Under the pieces are notes generated by a model. It did no database searches, had not been told where the DNA came from, and worked only from the letters and a program-made list of their open reading frames with translations. The position numbers and the translations under genes were made by a program. A DNA stretch of 64,000 bases from Zonotrichia leucophrys gambelii (taxonomy: Eukaryota; Chordata; Aves; Passeriformes; Passerellidae), in assembly GCF_028769735.1 (NCBI RefSeq), contig NC_088171.1, positions 97,653,412 through 97,717,411 on the forward strand, written 5' to 3'. Every line of letters starts with the position of its first letter. The first letter of the stretch is position 1. Of the stretch, positions 53,940 to 64,000 are shown piece after piece.

Positions 53940-53982
53940 ATATTTCCCAAACACATATAATAAATATGTGTTTGGGAAATAT
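53940..53982. repeat. Perfect 18-bp inverted repeat with 7-base loop
   Basis: ATATTTCCCAAACACATA (53940-53957) and TATGTGTTTGGGAAATAT (53965-53982) are exact reverse complements around TAATAAA. No flanking transposon ends or coding sequence are seen. Confidence 0.9.
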
Positions 53983-56900
53983 ACAGAAATTAGATGGTTT
54001 CCAAGGCAAAAACTGAAAGATTCACATATGATCCAAATTTGCATGTTGAAGTGTAGTGTGAGAAAGAAAGGATCATACTTTTGTGAAGTACAAAACTCAC
54101 AGCGCAGCTGTGAACAATCATTGTGACAAGAAAATTGCCATACATCAGAAGGCTGAGTGGGATATATCATGAAACTCCTGAGCATACAGAATGCTTCTCA
54201 TTATGTTTTGTTAACAGTAACTATTTCCTTTGCTGAGGTCTTTTGGATGAAGACATTTCTGAAAATAAATGGATTTAGTTTTTATATATGATTATAATTG
54301 TAATAACTTGTGATTTACACATATATATTCTCTTGGATTAACAAGTTTACTGTCTAGAAACACAGGTTTTCACAATACACGCAGTGTATCTTAAAGGCAG
54401 TGTTTCCAGTCTTTACTGTGGTTGTGAACTGCTCAATCCAGTGTTGTAGGGCTGCTATTCATGGTGTATGTTTGCCTGGATGAGCCAATGTCTTCAAATA
54501 TGATGATAACAAATGGTGTTTATATCATTCATAACTTCTGAAATCTGAAACTTTACTGACCTGCTAGCATTTACTAAAATGAGAAGAAATCAACCCAAGA
54601 AGAATTATTGCCACTACAGTGAAGAGTAATTTTCTGAATTATAGGAATGTTCTGAAGTGAGGGATCTGACAATTGCAGTAATTGTAAAAGAACCAAAAAA
54701 AACCCCCAGAAGACAAATGGTAGAATTAGAAAAAAGGAAAATAAAAGTAATTGCCATTTTATTGCCTTTTTTTTAGACTAAAAAATTATACTTTCACTTA
54801 GGCTCTAGATTAGAACTGTAATTACTAACACTTTTTCTGCAAAGGTGGACTTTAATCACATCTGATAATTTCATGGATCAACTTGTTACAAAATGATGGC
54901 AATATGAAACTTCTGAAAGAAGTAAAACAACAGAAATTATCCTGATAAGAATTTATCATATGTTTTTTGACTTTCCTTGCTGCACTGATTTAATTTTGTT
55001 TTTGGAATATACCTGGGCTTATGTATCTTTTTCTTCTAAATATCAGTCTACTGCAGTGTATCTGGGCTTCAATATATGTGGTAGCAGATGACCTTTATAG
55101 CAATTGCAGTAGACAATAGATTGTCAAATATGTTGCGGACTTCCCTTTCTGTAGATCTGATTTTAACATTATTAAAAAGAAAACAGCTGCTTAAATTTAG
55201 GGAAAGAATAGAATAAAAAATAAGCTATATTATGAAATTTGATGCATGGTGGTGAATAATTTATATTTTATCTAACCAAAGAATATTTAACATTCTGATT
55301 CTTCTGGCTTTCTTTCTGTGTTCTTGTCTATACTTTTCTGTGATTAATTCTATAGATTTGAGATTATGGGCATTAACTATTGCATATTTAGTAAGAGAAT
55401 GAAGTCCAGCCTACAAACTGGAATAATGATTTCCCTTTTCCCTGGTTAAGAGGCAATATTTCACTTTAATCATGGAGAAAACACATGTTTCTGACCATGA
55501 ATAAGAAAACAACATGAATAGGATATGGAAGAACGCAGGCTGCATTATAATCTGACCATCAGTGTACACTACTGAAATACTGCTGACAAGCCCTTGGATA
55601 TGTTGCTCCAGGCCATTAACACACAGCCACACTGCTAATGAGTTATTCTGTCCCAAAAAGCATGTGATGAATGTCAATACCAAAAATATAACTCACAAAT
55701 CTCTTTGATGTGAGACTTTTTTATAGCTGGATTTCATGTCTGCCTCTTTCACTTAATGTTTAACATAATATGAAATTGTTCAATGGTTGGGGCCCAATTT
55801 TTTAGGAACAAATATGTCCCCTAGTTGAGTTAGAATGAGCTAGAGGCATCTCTTTATACAAGCTAGATATCTTACTTGGAGTTAATTTTACTCAGATTGT
55901 TTGTGGAAATTTAAGACCATTGTAAATTTTAAGAATACTTGATCTTGATGAAAGTCCAAATATACTTTGTGAGTTTTAAAGTCCAAGTGCTTTAAAATTT
56001 ATTTGTTACAGTCTACTGATTTTGTCTGGGGAGAAGTGGATTTTCCTCATAGTAGTCTGTATGGTGCTGTGGTGCTGGGTTTTTGATTTGTGACTAATAC
56101 AGTATTGATAGCACACTGCTGTTTTGGCTCTTGCTGAGTAGTGCTTGCACAGCATCAAGGCATTCTTTGTTTATTTATTTGTTTTTCCCACTCTGTCCCA
56201 GCAGTAGGTAGGCAGTCCCAGCATTACAAAGGCTCGAAGTACAGCTTCAGTACAGCCAGCTTGAACTGACCAAAGGGATATTCCAAATGACATGATGTTG
56301 GATTTCATGACACAGGCTTGGGCACAGGAAGAGGAAGTGAAGGCATTTGAAGAAATGAAGTTTGTCTTCGCAAGTAAACACGACATATGCTGAGATCCTG
56401 CTCTACAGAAAGTGGTTGAGCATCTTTCTGCCAATGTGGAGTAGTGAATAAATAATTTGCTTTTCTTTGCTTGGGTGTACAGCTTCACTTAATTTATTAA
56501 ACTGTCATTTTAAAAATATTTGCAAGTGGCAAAAAATTACTTTATTCTTAGGAATTATATCAAGTCTTACAATAGAGTTGAATAATCAAATCAAAGATTA
56601 TGGATGCACATCTTTGTCCATGAAGATTAGTTTAATAGGTATTTACTTTAAAGTACAGATTAAACAAAAGAGTCTGCTGCTAGTCAGATTCTGATTTTTA
56701 CTTTTGGGAAGTTTGACAGCACTTCAGAAGGTTCATAGGTTATTCTGAGGTTTACTGAAACAAGGACTCTGGTCTTTGGTCTTAGAGTCCATTCAGGACA
56801 AGAAAGGGAGATTCAGCTTCCCTAGTAACCTTTCCCTCAAATGACTTGGTTGAGTTCAGAAAATATATTATCTCAGGAATGAGTTGAAGCTTTTATTTGT

Positions 56901-59900
56901 CTGGATGACTTGTAATTGGGTTCTTCAGATAAACAAGATATTGCTTAAAAAAAAAAAAAGACCAAAAAACAACAACTCTGCAGTAAAGGGAATTCCACAG
57001 CTTCTCTATTATTTAATCTTATTTTAATAATAGGGAAGTTATTAAAATATCTAATGAAATCTTTACCATAGAATTACTTTATGCAAAATTCATTTATTAC
57101 AGGACATAAACATATGGAAAAAAAGTAACAGCTCTTTCTATTTTTTTTTTTTTTGTGAAATTATATTCCTCTCTTTTCTTTTGCTAGACAGCTTTTGAAA
57201 TAGCCATCAGTAAAAATCATACAACCTGAAATATCCCTGCACTTTTTTCTCTTACATTTTTGTGGCTCATAGATTTTTCTCACCTCCTCTAGACCTTCCT
57301 TTAAGTGTATTTGAAGTTCTCATGCTAAAGTATTAATTAGCAGGTTTAGGAAAGGGGATGGTAGTGACATTCCCTTGTCTGTTATTCATTACAATAGATT
57401 CTTCCCTGCTGTGCTGCTTCCTCCATATCTGTGCTTTGGTTTTCACCTCCTACCTAAGGTAAAATGCAGTTTTATAAAGCTGAGTTTATCTCACTGACCA
57501 CTCTGTTGAATATCAAGAAATGTCCTTCTAGTTGACACTCTATTACATTATCTAGGTTGTTAATAAGGCACTGAATGGGACTGGTCCAAGGCAGGTTGTA
57601 GATGACAGTTCTTAGTTTAAGGCATTGGAGGTCATTCGAGATTCTTCCTCCAAGCAAGTAAGCCAGTTAATACTTTGAAACTAAAGTTCCAAGTATCTGT
57701 CATTCGGTGTTTTTTATAATGAAAAAACAGAACCTTATATTGGAGTTGCCATTGGCTTTTTCTGCTTTATGTTAAAATTCAGATTGAAAATTTCATCCTG
57801 GATGGACTTAAAACAACATATCATCAATGTAACTGTCAAGTACAAATTCAAAGGCATGGTAGTTATTCTAAAGAAATTCATTACCATGGACATTATATTT
57901 ACCTGTGAACAATATTGGAACAAATACAGAAACAGATGTCCCATTTTTGATCAGTATGTGCAGAAATCAGCATGTCAGGGACTGAATATGGATACACTGC
58001 CCATTTTCTCCACTAAAATGGTTGACGAAAAAGCATACTTCTATCTCACTGCACCCTGAACATAATTTTCCAACTGAGCAGCATTGGAAAGAGATTGTTT
58101 ACATCAACAACAAATTTATAGTAAAATGTCCGGTGCAGGATTTGTATCTGACATCGTGGCCTTCTAGGACTTATTTTTCTTTCCCCTTTCAACTATGTGG
58201 TGAACATTTTAAACAGATTACTTCGATTTTATTTTACCTTTAATGAGATTTAATGCCATCCTCTACAGCTGAGCAGCAGTAATACAACATGAAATCAATT
58301 TATTGTTTTCTTAGGCATTTAGAACATAAAATGCCAAAGGTGTTAATGTGCTTGGAAAATGTCTTATGGTTTCATTACTAACAAAATGCAACAATTCCTG
58401 TTTCAGTTTTTTCTCCCAAATACTCAATTTCTCATGTTCTTTTTGTTCTCTTCTCCAAGATAGCCTTTAAGAAAAAAACCTAGATATTTTTTAAGCTCTT
58501 TCAAGCACTCTGAAGATCCTGACATTTAGATATTTACTTAGGAAACTAAGACTTTTTTAGTAATTTTCAATCTGAATTTCATTAGTAATTTAGCATATGT
58601 AAAAAATAATCTTAGAATTAAAATCTGACAACTGTGGTGACTATTAAACTCATCTTCTCAGTGCCAAACAGAAAAAATCTGCTTTTCTGTTCTGTGTTAC
58701 TTACTACGAAATCTTCTACAAAATGGAGACATATACTTGCACTGATCCCTGTGCAGTTTTCTTCCCATTCATATCTCAAATTACGAAAGGATTTTAATGT
58801 TGAAATGAGGATAGTTAGATACCAGGATACTTGTAGAAGGCTGGCTCTAAACACTTGGCAGCTGCAAGCCTCTATTTTACAGCAACAAGGATAGATCACC
58901 CAAGCTGCTACCCTCTCTGGGAGTGTTGACATTGTGAAGTCACAAATCAGGAATTTCAGATGAGAGTGATATAAATACAGCTCCTTGTGTCAGAAACCAG
59001 GGGCTGAATTTGTAAATAAAATTTCAGAGGGTACCCTGGTCAGCAGAGAGGGATCACTGTCACTTTCTTAGCAAAAGGAAACAGATGGTTTTGTCACTGG
59101 CACAAATAGGTACTTCACAGTGAAATTATTGCTGGCGAGAGATGGCAGTGGGATATCTGCCTGTCTGTCCAAGCAGGTAAATGCTTCAACGTGATAAACA
59201 CAAGGGTAGCAAGTATGGAGACAATCTGTCTAAGATTAGGCATGAATTTCCCACAAGAAATAGGGAGATATTGAATTATACTGGTATACTTTATGGACTG
59301 GTGACTTTATTTTCAGTTTCCAAGTATTTGTTGTTACATCACCATTTTAAAAAGGGCAAACAAAAAATAAACTAAAAACAATATTAGCCATTAATTTGGG
59401 CTAATTTAAGTAACCTGAAATATTTTTCAAAATTGACCAATCAAGACCATTTTTCTTCCCAATGCACAAACATTTTAAGGGCCTGGGTTCAGAATTCTTA
59501 CCATAAGCACAAAGTTATCAAGCATCCAGTTTTAGGTGATCTTTTTGTCCAATAGCACAGTTTTTCTCAGTGGCAGATTTAGAGAAAAACATGCAGTTTT
59601 TCAGGGCAGCACTTAATTATGTGTAAGACTATGACTTCTTTACTTGTAATTCCTGCTTCATTCTGTATGCTCTTGCCACCTTTGGTGACATAGTTCCACC
59701 CCAAAGCACAGTCCAATCTAAGTGTTGAATGAAGAAGCAATCACTGCTTCTGGAAAATTAGTGTTTGAGCACATAAAAGCTGGCAGAGCATCAGATAGAG
59801 TACACTTAATTTTGATTGCATTGGAAATGCATCGAGCAAACATTTCTAATTCTCAGTTCATTTAAATAGCTGCTTTTAAAGTTTCCTCTGAAACACTGTG

Positions 59901-60687
59901 GCTGGAACAAAGTAATATGCCTAGTCTTTGTCTTTGATTTTTATGTACAAATTCAGTTTTACATCTTTTCATACTCTCCTTGCAGCCAAGCAAAATTTCT
60001 TTGATGGAAGTATTTAAAAAGAAAGAGTTTCTTGCCATTTCACCTCTCCTTGTTTCCTTAGAGGGTAATTCTACTGCTAGGCAATACTTTAAATCACCTT
60101 GACTAGCAAACCAATAGATTTTTGCACACCATTACAAACAAGTTTTATAGTCACAAAAGAATGAGTCACAACAAACCAAGGGGCTAAGAAGGCTGCTCAT
60201 GAACTCACCATAACCCTACACTCCTTTAATTGATTTAATGGAAAATGTGTAAAATGTCTGTACCAGCACAGCAGGAAATACTGAGGACCATCAGTGGTGC
60301 AATTAAATAGAACAAATCACGTTAATTGATTAAACATTCATTTTTACTTGCCTAGTGTTTCAAAATAATGCTAGACTAGGTCAATCTGACACTGTTAAGT
60401 ATATATAAAGAATACAGGCAATTTTTATTTTTATTCCCATTTTTGGATGGGGCAATGCGTCGGCATACAATATTAAAACTGATTTTAAAGAATATTGATT
60501 TCTCAGTAGAAGCAAAGGAATTTAAATAACCAATTTCATATTGCCTTTTTTCCTCTCTTAATTTCTCTCATAATGATAAAATTTTATCTAAAAATTGTCT
60601 CTGCTTTGAAAATCAGAAGTTTAGAAATGGAATAAGAATGTATTTCAATGTGGAATGAATTTACACATGTACTTGCTGTCTGACATT

Positions 60688-61290
60688 CAGAATCACAGAA
60701 TCTCAGAAAATCACTAATTGGAAGGCACTATTGAGTCCCAGCTCCTGGCCCTGCACAACACCATCCCCAAGAGGCACACCATGTGCCTGAGGACATCCCC
60801 AAACTCTGGACATCCTTCTAGAACTCTGTCAGGCTTGGTGTGACCAGTTCCTTAGAGAACTTTCTCCAGCACCCAGCCCCACTCCTGGTGAAGAATCTTT
60901 GCCTAATAACCCAGCTAGACCTCTCCTGACACTTCAGGCCATTCCCTTGAATTTTGCCCCTGGGCATCACAGAGAAAAAATCAGTGTCTGCCCCTCCTCT
61001 TCCCTTTGCAAGGCATCTTCACTGTGCAATGAGGTCTCCTCAGTCTCCTCTAGTCCAGGCTGAACAGACCAAGTTAAGTCATTCCTCATATGGCTTCTCT
61101 TCAAGTCCCTTCACCATATTTGCTGCCCTCCTTTGGATACTCTCTAATAGTTTAATGTCTTTCTTATATTGTGGTGGCCAAAACTGCACAGAGGACTGAA
61201 GGTGAGGGCACACCAGTGAAGAGCAGAGTGGCACAAGAATCCCTGTTTGATTTTTTTTCCTCAATGTTTTAACCCAGATGAAAATTCAGT
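60688..61290 (-). mobile_element. CR1 retrotransposon, 3' part (minus strand)
   Basis: It starts with the reversed CR1 tail (CAGAATCACAGAATCTCAGA) and continues with reversed landmarks: GCCTAATAACCCAGCTAGACC, TGAGGTCTCCTCAGTCTCCTC, AGTCCAGGCTGAACAGACCA, TCCTTTGGATACTCTC, TTAATGTCTTTCTTATATTG and TGGCCAAAACTGCACAGAGG. Minus-strand peptides retain CR1 ORF2 end-like text (LLESIQRRAANMVKGLEE) in a broken frame. Confidence 0.9.
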
Positions 61291-61504
61291 TTCCCTCCAG
61301 CTAATGAGTGTCACAGAGTTGTGCCACATTAACTGGCTTTTTTTTGTGTGGCAAGGTTTCGATACCAAAAGGCTTCTGTGAGAAGGCACCAGGAGCTGCT
61401 CTTGTGTTGGACAGAGCCTCTTGTAGTTGCCTCAAGCTCCAAGACAGACCAACACCAGCCAGAGCTGAGCCCCTCAGGAATGGGAAGAGTGTCACTTTAA
61501 TAAC

Positions 61505-61519
61505 ATATATAAGAAAGGG
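61505..61519 (+). promoter_or_regulatory. TATA-like motif in the LTR
   Basis: CATATATAAGAAAGG lies upstream of the module region, where the U3/R promoter of this LTR would be expected. It is a relic; no transcript from it can be inferred. Confidence 0.35.
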
Positions 61520-62180
61520 TAAAAACTGCTGTGAAACAGCAAATGGGAGAGAGAACATGTTAGAAACAGCCCTGCAGACAAGATCAGTGAAGAAGGAGGT
61601 TGAGGAGCTTCTTCAGGCATAGAGCAGTGATTCCCCTGCAGCCCATGGTGAGGCAGCTGTGCCCCTGCAGCCCATGGAGGTCCATGCTGCAGCATATATC
61701 CACCTGCATTCCAGGAACCACCCCACACTGGAGCAGGGGGATGCCTGAGGAAGCCAGTGATGGAGCAGGGTCCTGGCAGGACCTGCAGCCCTGTCATGAT
61801 GAGCCCATGCTGGAGAAGGTTTGCTGGCACTGCTTGTAATGCTGTGAGTAGTCACTCTGGAGTAGACTGTTCCTGAAAGGTTGCATCCCTAGGAGAGGAC
61901 CCACATGGGAGCAGTTTGTGAAGAACTGTCTCCTGTGACTGGGACCCCACACTGCAGGAGGAGAAGAGTAGGAGAAGAAAAGAGTGGCTGAGAAAACATT
62001 ATAAACTGACCATAGACACTGTTCCCCATCCCTCTGCATTGTTGGGGGAGAAGAGTTAGGAATTCTTGGAGAGAATTTGAGCCTGGAAAGAAGTAAAGAG
62101 AGTGTTTTTAGATTTTGTCTTAGTTCTTGTTATCATACCTTTTTAAAATGGTAATTAATTACATTAATCTTGTCATGTAA

Positions 62181-62332
62181 TTATAGAATTATTTGTGTTG
62201 GAAGGGACCCCTAAAATGAACAGGGTGATGTTGAATAGATCAGGTTGGTCAGAGTCCTGTTCAGCCTTACCTTGGTTGTTCCTGAGAATGGGGCATTCAC
62301 CACTTCCCAGGGCAACCTGTTCCAGTGTTTCA
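62181..62332 (-). mobile_element. CR1 3'-end piece inserted in the LTR
   Basis: TTATAGAATTATTTGTGTTG then GAAGGGACCCC, and later GGGGCATTCACCACTTCCCA and GGGCAACCTGTTCCAGTG, are the reversed CR1 3' region. LTR sequence resumes on both sides. No clear target-site duplication remains. Confidence 0.82.
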
Positions 62333-62479
62333 CTGAGTTTTCTCCAAGACAAGACTGTTTTGCCATGACAATAACTGGTAAGGTATTGCCCTATCCTTAT
62401 CTCAACCCATGAGCTTTACATAGCATTTTTTAATCTGTCCTGTAAAGGAGGAAGAGTAACAGAGTTACTTGGTACTGTT

Positions 62480-63620
62480 TCATTATAAGCATTTTTATTT
62501 CTGCAAAGTAAGAGTGAGAAGTATGAGAAGATATGGGGAGCTATGGCCTAAAACACAAAAGACTGGTTGGTGTTTTCTTCTGTCTGGCAAAATGAAATAT
62601 GAAGATTATTCTGTATTTTCTCCTTTTTGCCATTTATCAAATCCCTTTCCATCACACTTAGAAAATAATATTTTGTAGGTGCATACATTGCAGAGAATCA
62701 TTGACACTGTGTTGAAACTAAGAGAGACAATACCACTAACATTTGCATTAAGAAGAGATATTTTTCCATTGAACTTCACATTGGATTGTGAACTGGTCTG
62801 TAAAGACTAACTCCTGACTCCTGTAGCATGTATCCCAGACTATCTACTGAAAATTTCAGTACTACAGGTACGACTTGCAAGAGAATTTCCAAAGCTTTGA
62901 TGTTACCCAGTACATTCAGGACAAGCTTTTCCACTTTCACTTCATTCATATTTGATAGTCTTAACCATAAGAAATAAATTCTTTCTTGGTTTCAGCAAAT
63001 GGATTTTGCCCACCAAGGTAACAGATGGGGATATTAGCATACCCAACACATAAATAGATAATGACTCATGCTTATTGTTGGCCTTTTGTCTTACATTTCA
63101 TTGCAAACACTATATGGACTATCTGACAAAACTCACAACAGCAATAGAGCTTAGAGCAGATACTTTATTTTAATTAAATCATTCTACAAAATGTTTTGCA
63201 GCCCATGTGGTGGCCTCTGCTCTTTTTCATATGCTATGGAGATAGACTTGTGTCTTTATTTCCCTATTATTCAGGTTTTAAATTAACTCCATAGTGTTAC
63301 ATTTGTTTCCTCCATTTTTTCCTGTGATTCTCAAAGTATGTGAGAGACAACAGACTGCCTGAGATAATGGATTCATCCAATCCACCAAGATCAGAGAAAA
63401 CTGCCCATGGTGAACATTCAATTCGTGCTGGTTTGAATCCTGATTTCAACTGGGAAAGATTCTGCATAAGCAAACAGCTGCTTTTTAAGGGGAAAATAAG
63501 TGCATCACTTTACATACTGATTGAGTCATTACATCTATTTCTACAATACCATAGAACTTAGTGGCATATGCACTGTTGGTTTGATGTTTTTCTCTTTTAG
63601 TCAGTTTAATTAAAACTAAA
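62480..63620. other. Intergenic sequence, unassigned
   Basis: AT-rich, with small unsupported open frames (62469-62678, 63340-63561). Nothing recognised. Confidence 0.45.
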
Positions 63621-63621
63621 T

Positions 63622-64000
63622 CCCCCTCTCCTCTCTCTCCTCTCCTCTCCTCTCCTCTCCTCTCCTCTCCTCTCCTCTCCTCTCCTCTCCTCTCCTCTCC
63701 TCTCCTCTCTCCTCTCCTCTCCTCTCCTCTCCTCTCCCTTCCTCTCCTCTCCTCTCCTCTCCTCTCTCCTCTCCTCTCCTCTCCTCTCCTCTCCTCTCCT
63801 CTCCTCTCCTCTCCTCTCCTCTCCTCTCCTCTCCTCTCCTCTCCTCTCCTCTCCTCTCCTCTCCTCTCCTCTCCTCTCCTCTCCTCTCCTCCCTCCTCTC
63901 CTCTCCTCTCCTCCCTCTCCTCTCCTCCCCTTCCCCTTCCCCTCTCCCCTTCCCCTTCCCCTTCCCTTTCCCTTCCCTTTCCTCCCCTTCCCCTTCCCCT
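63622..64000. repeat. Long polypyrimidine array (CCTCT)n then CCCCTT-type, running off the window
   Basis: From 63622 the plus strand is almost pure C/T. It is mainly a 5-bp CCTCT unit repeated dozens of times to about 63925, with a few one- or two-base slips (near 63710, 63738, 63765, 63890). It then changes to CCCCTT/CCCTTT hexamers to the last base. The true end is outside the window. Confidence 0.95.

Larger units (their letters stand above)
44625..60685. other. Long AT-rich intergenic desert
   Basis: About 16 kb without a supported gene. It holds a 22-bp tandem duplication (46292-46335), imperfect copies of TATAGACAACATT (48566-48619), a perfect 18-bp hairpin (53940-53982), poly-A/T runs (56947-56959, 57142-57154) and otherwise unassigned sequence. 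The 90- to 105-codon frames near 57769-58059 and 58618-58932 show no motif I know. Confidence 0.5.
61334..62475 (+). mobile_element. Avian endogenous retrovirus LTR (plus strand), interrupted by a CR1 piece
   Basis: It starts TGGCTTTTTTTTGTGTGGCA at 61334. It then has GGCTTCTGTGAGAAGGCACC, a TATATAAGAAAGG promoter-like stretch (61505-61519), CAGTGAAGAAGGAGG, the modules CCCCTGCAGCCCATGG and CTGGAGCAGG (61630-61760), 'GAGAATTTGAGCCTGGAAAG' and a TTTTTAGATTTTGTCTTAGTT stretch. After the CR1 insertion it resumes with CTCCAAGACAAGACTGTTTT and TATCCTTATCTCAACCCATG. Same family as 23695-24460, in opposite orientation. No internal viral genes are seen beside it, so it is probably a solo LTR. Confidence 0.8.

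Noticed and set aside
57769..58243. Two overlapping frames of 96 and 73 codons that could be one frameshifted gene
   Set aside because: I find no recognisable motif, codon bias or splice context. Left as unassigned.
61301..62039. Frames of 80-112 codons on both strands
   Set aside because: They lie inside the plus-strand LTR; products of its repeated modules.
63622..64000. Telomeric or CRISPR-like array
   Set aside because: The unit is CCTCT, not the vertebrate telomere CCCTAA, and there are no spacers between units. It is a simple sequence array.
1..64000. tRNA, rRNA or known snRNA genes
   Set aside because: I looked by eye for the tRNA A/B box and T-loop patterns and for rRNA text and saw none. 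A covariance-model scan was not possible.

Overview
The window looks like a bird nuclear chromosome. It is AT-rich and sparsely coding, with introns that have GT-AG borders. It carries CR1 non-LTR retrotransposon pieces with the diagnostic ATTCTGTGATTC-like 3' end and two copies of an avian endogenous-retrovirus LTR built of 'CCCATGGGCTGCAG'/'CTGGAGCAGG' modules. I cannot name the species; a neognath bird, perhaps a passerine, is the best guess. The long AT-rich gene desert suggests a macrochromosome.

The only gene I can support lies at the left end (1146-5591, + strand): the last four coding exons of a transglutaminase, entering from beyond the left edge. Exons 1146-1472, 2336-2493, 2810-2943 and 3899-5591 join in frame with phases 1, 0 and 2. 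They encode the two C-terminal beta-barrel domains; the catalytic core is outside the window. The remarkable part is the last exon. After about 47 residues that finish barrel 2, the reading frame stays open for about 517 more codons. They encode a Cys/Ser/Pro/Gly-rich tail made of several distinct sub-regions, including SLCSP-type repeats. The tail ends at a TAA followed by an AATAAA 35 bases later. Transglutaminases normally stop soon after barrel 2, so this enzyme appears fused to a structural, cornified- or shell-protein-like tail that has about 14 Gln but a single Lys.

From about 5.7 kb to 64 kb I see no supportable protein-coding gene. This desert holds degenerate repeats: an old CR1 (35.9-36.5 kb, +), a CR1 3' end (38.25-38.94 kb, +), small minus-strand CR1 scraps (44.2-44.6 kb), and a minus-strand LTR (23.7-24.46 kb) with a possible degenerate internal segment beside it. 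At 60.7-62.5 kb there is a cluster: a minus-strand CR1 followed by a plus-strand LTR of the same family, itself interrupted by another CR1 piece. Simple repeats include a GGAAT array passing in register into AGAAT (35.18-35.29 kb), TA/AAAAC composites, a CT tract and a long CCTCT-type polypyrimidine array that runs off the right edge. A perfect 18-bp hairpin (53.94 kb) and a pair of abutting hairpins (29.13 kb) are unexplained.
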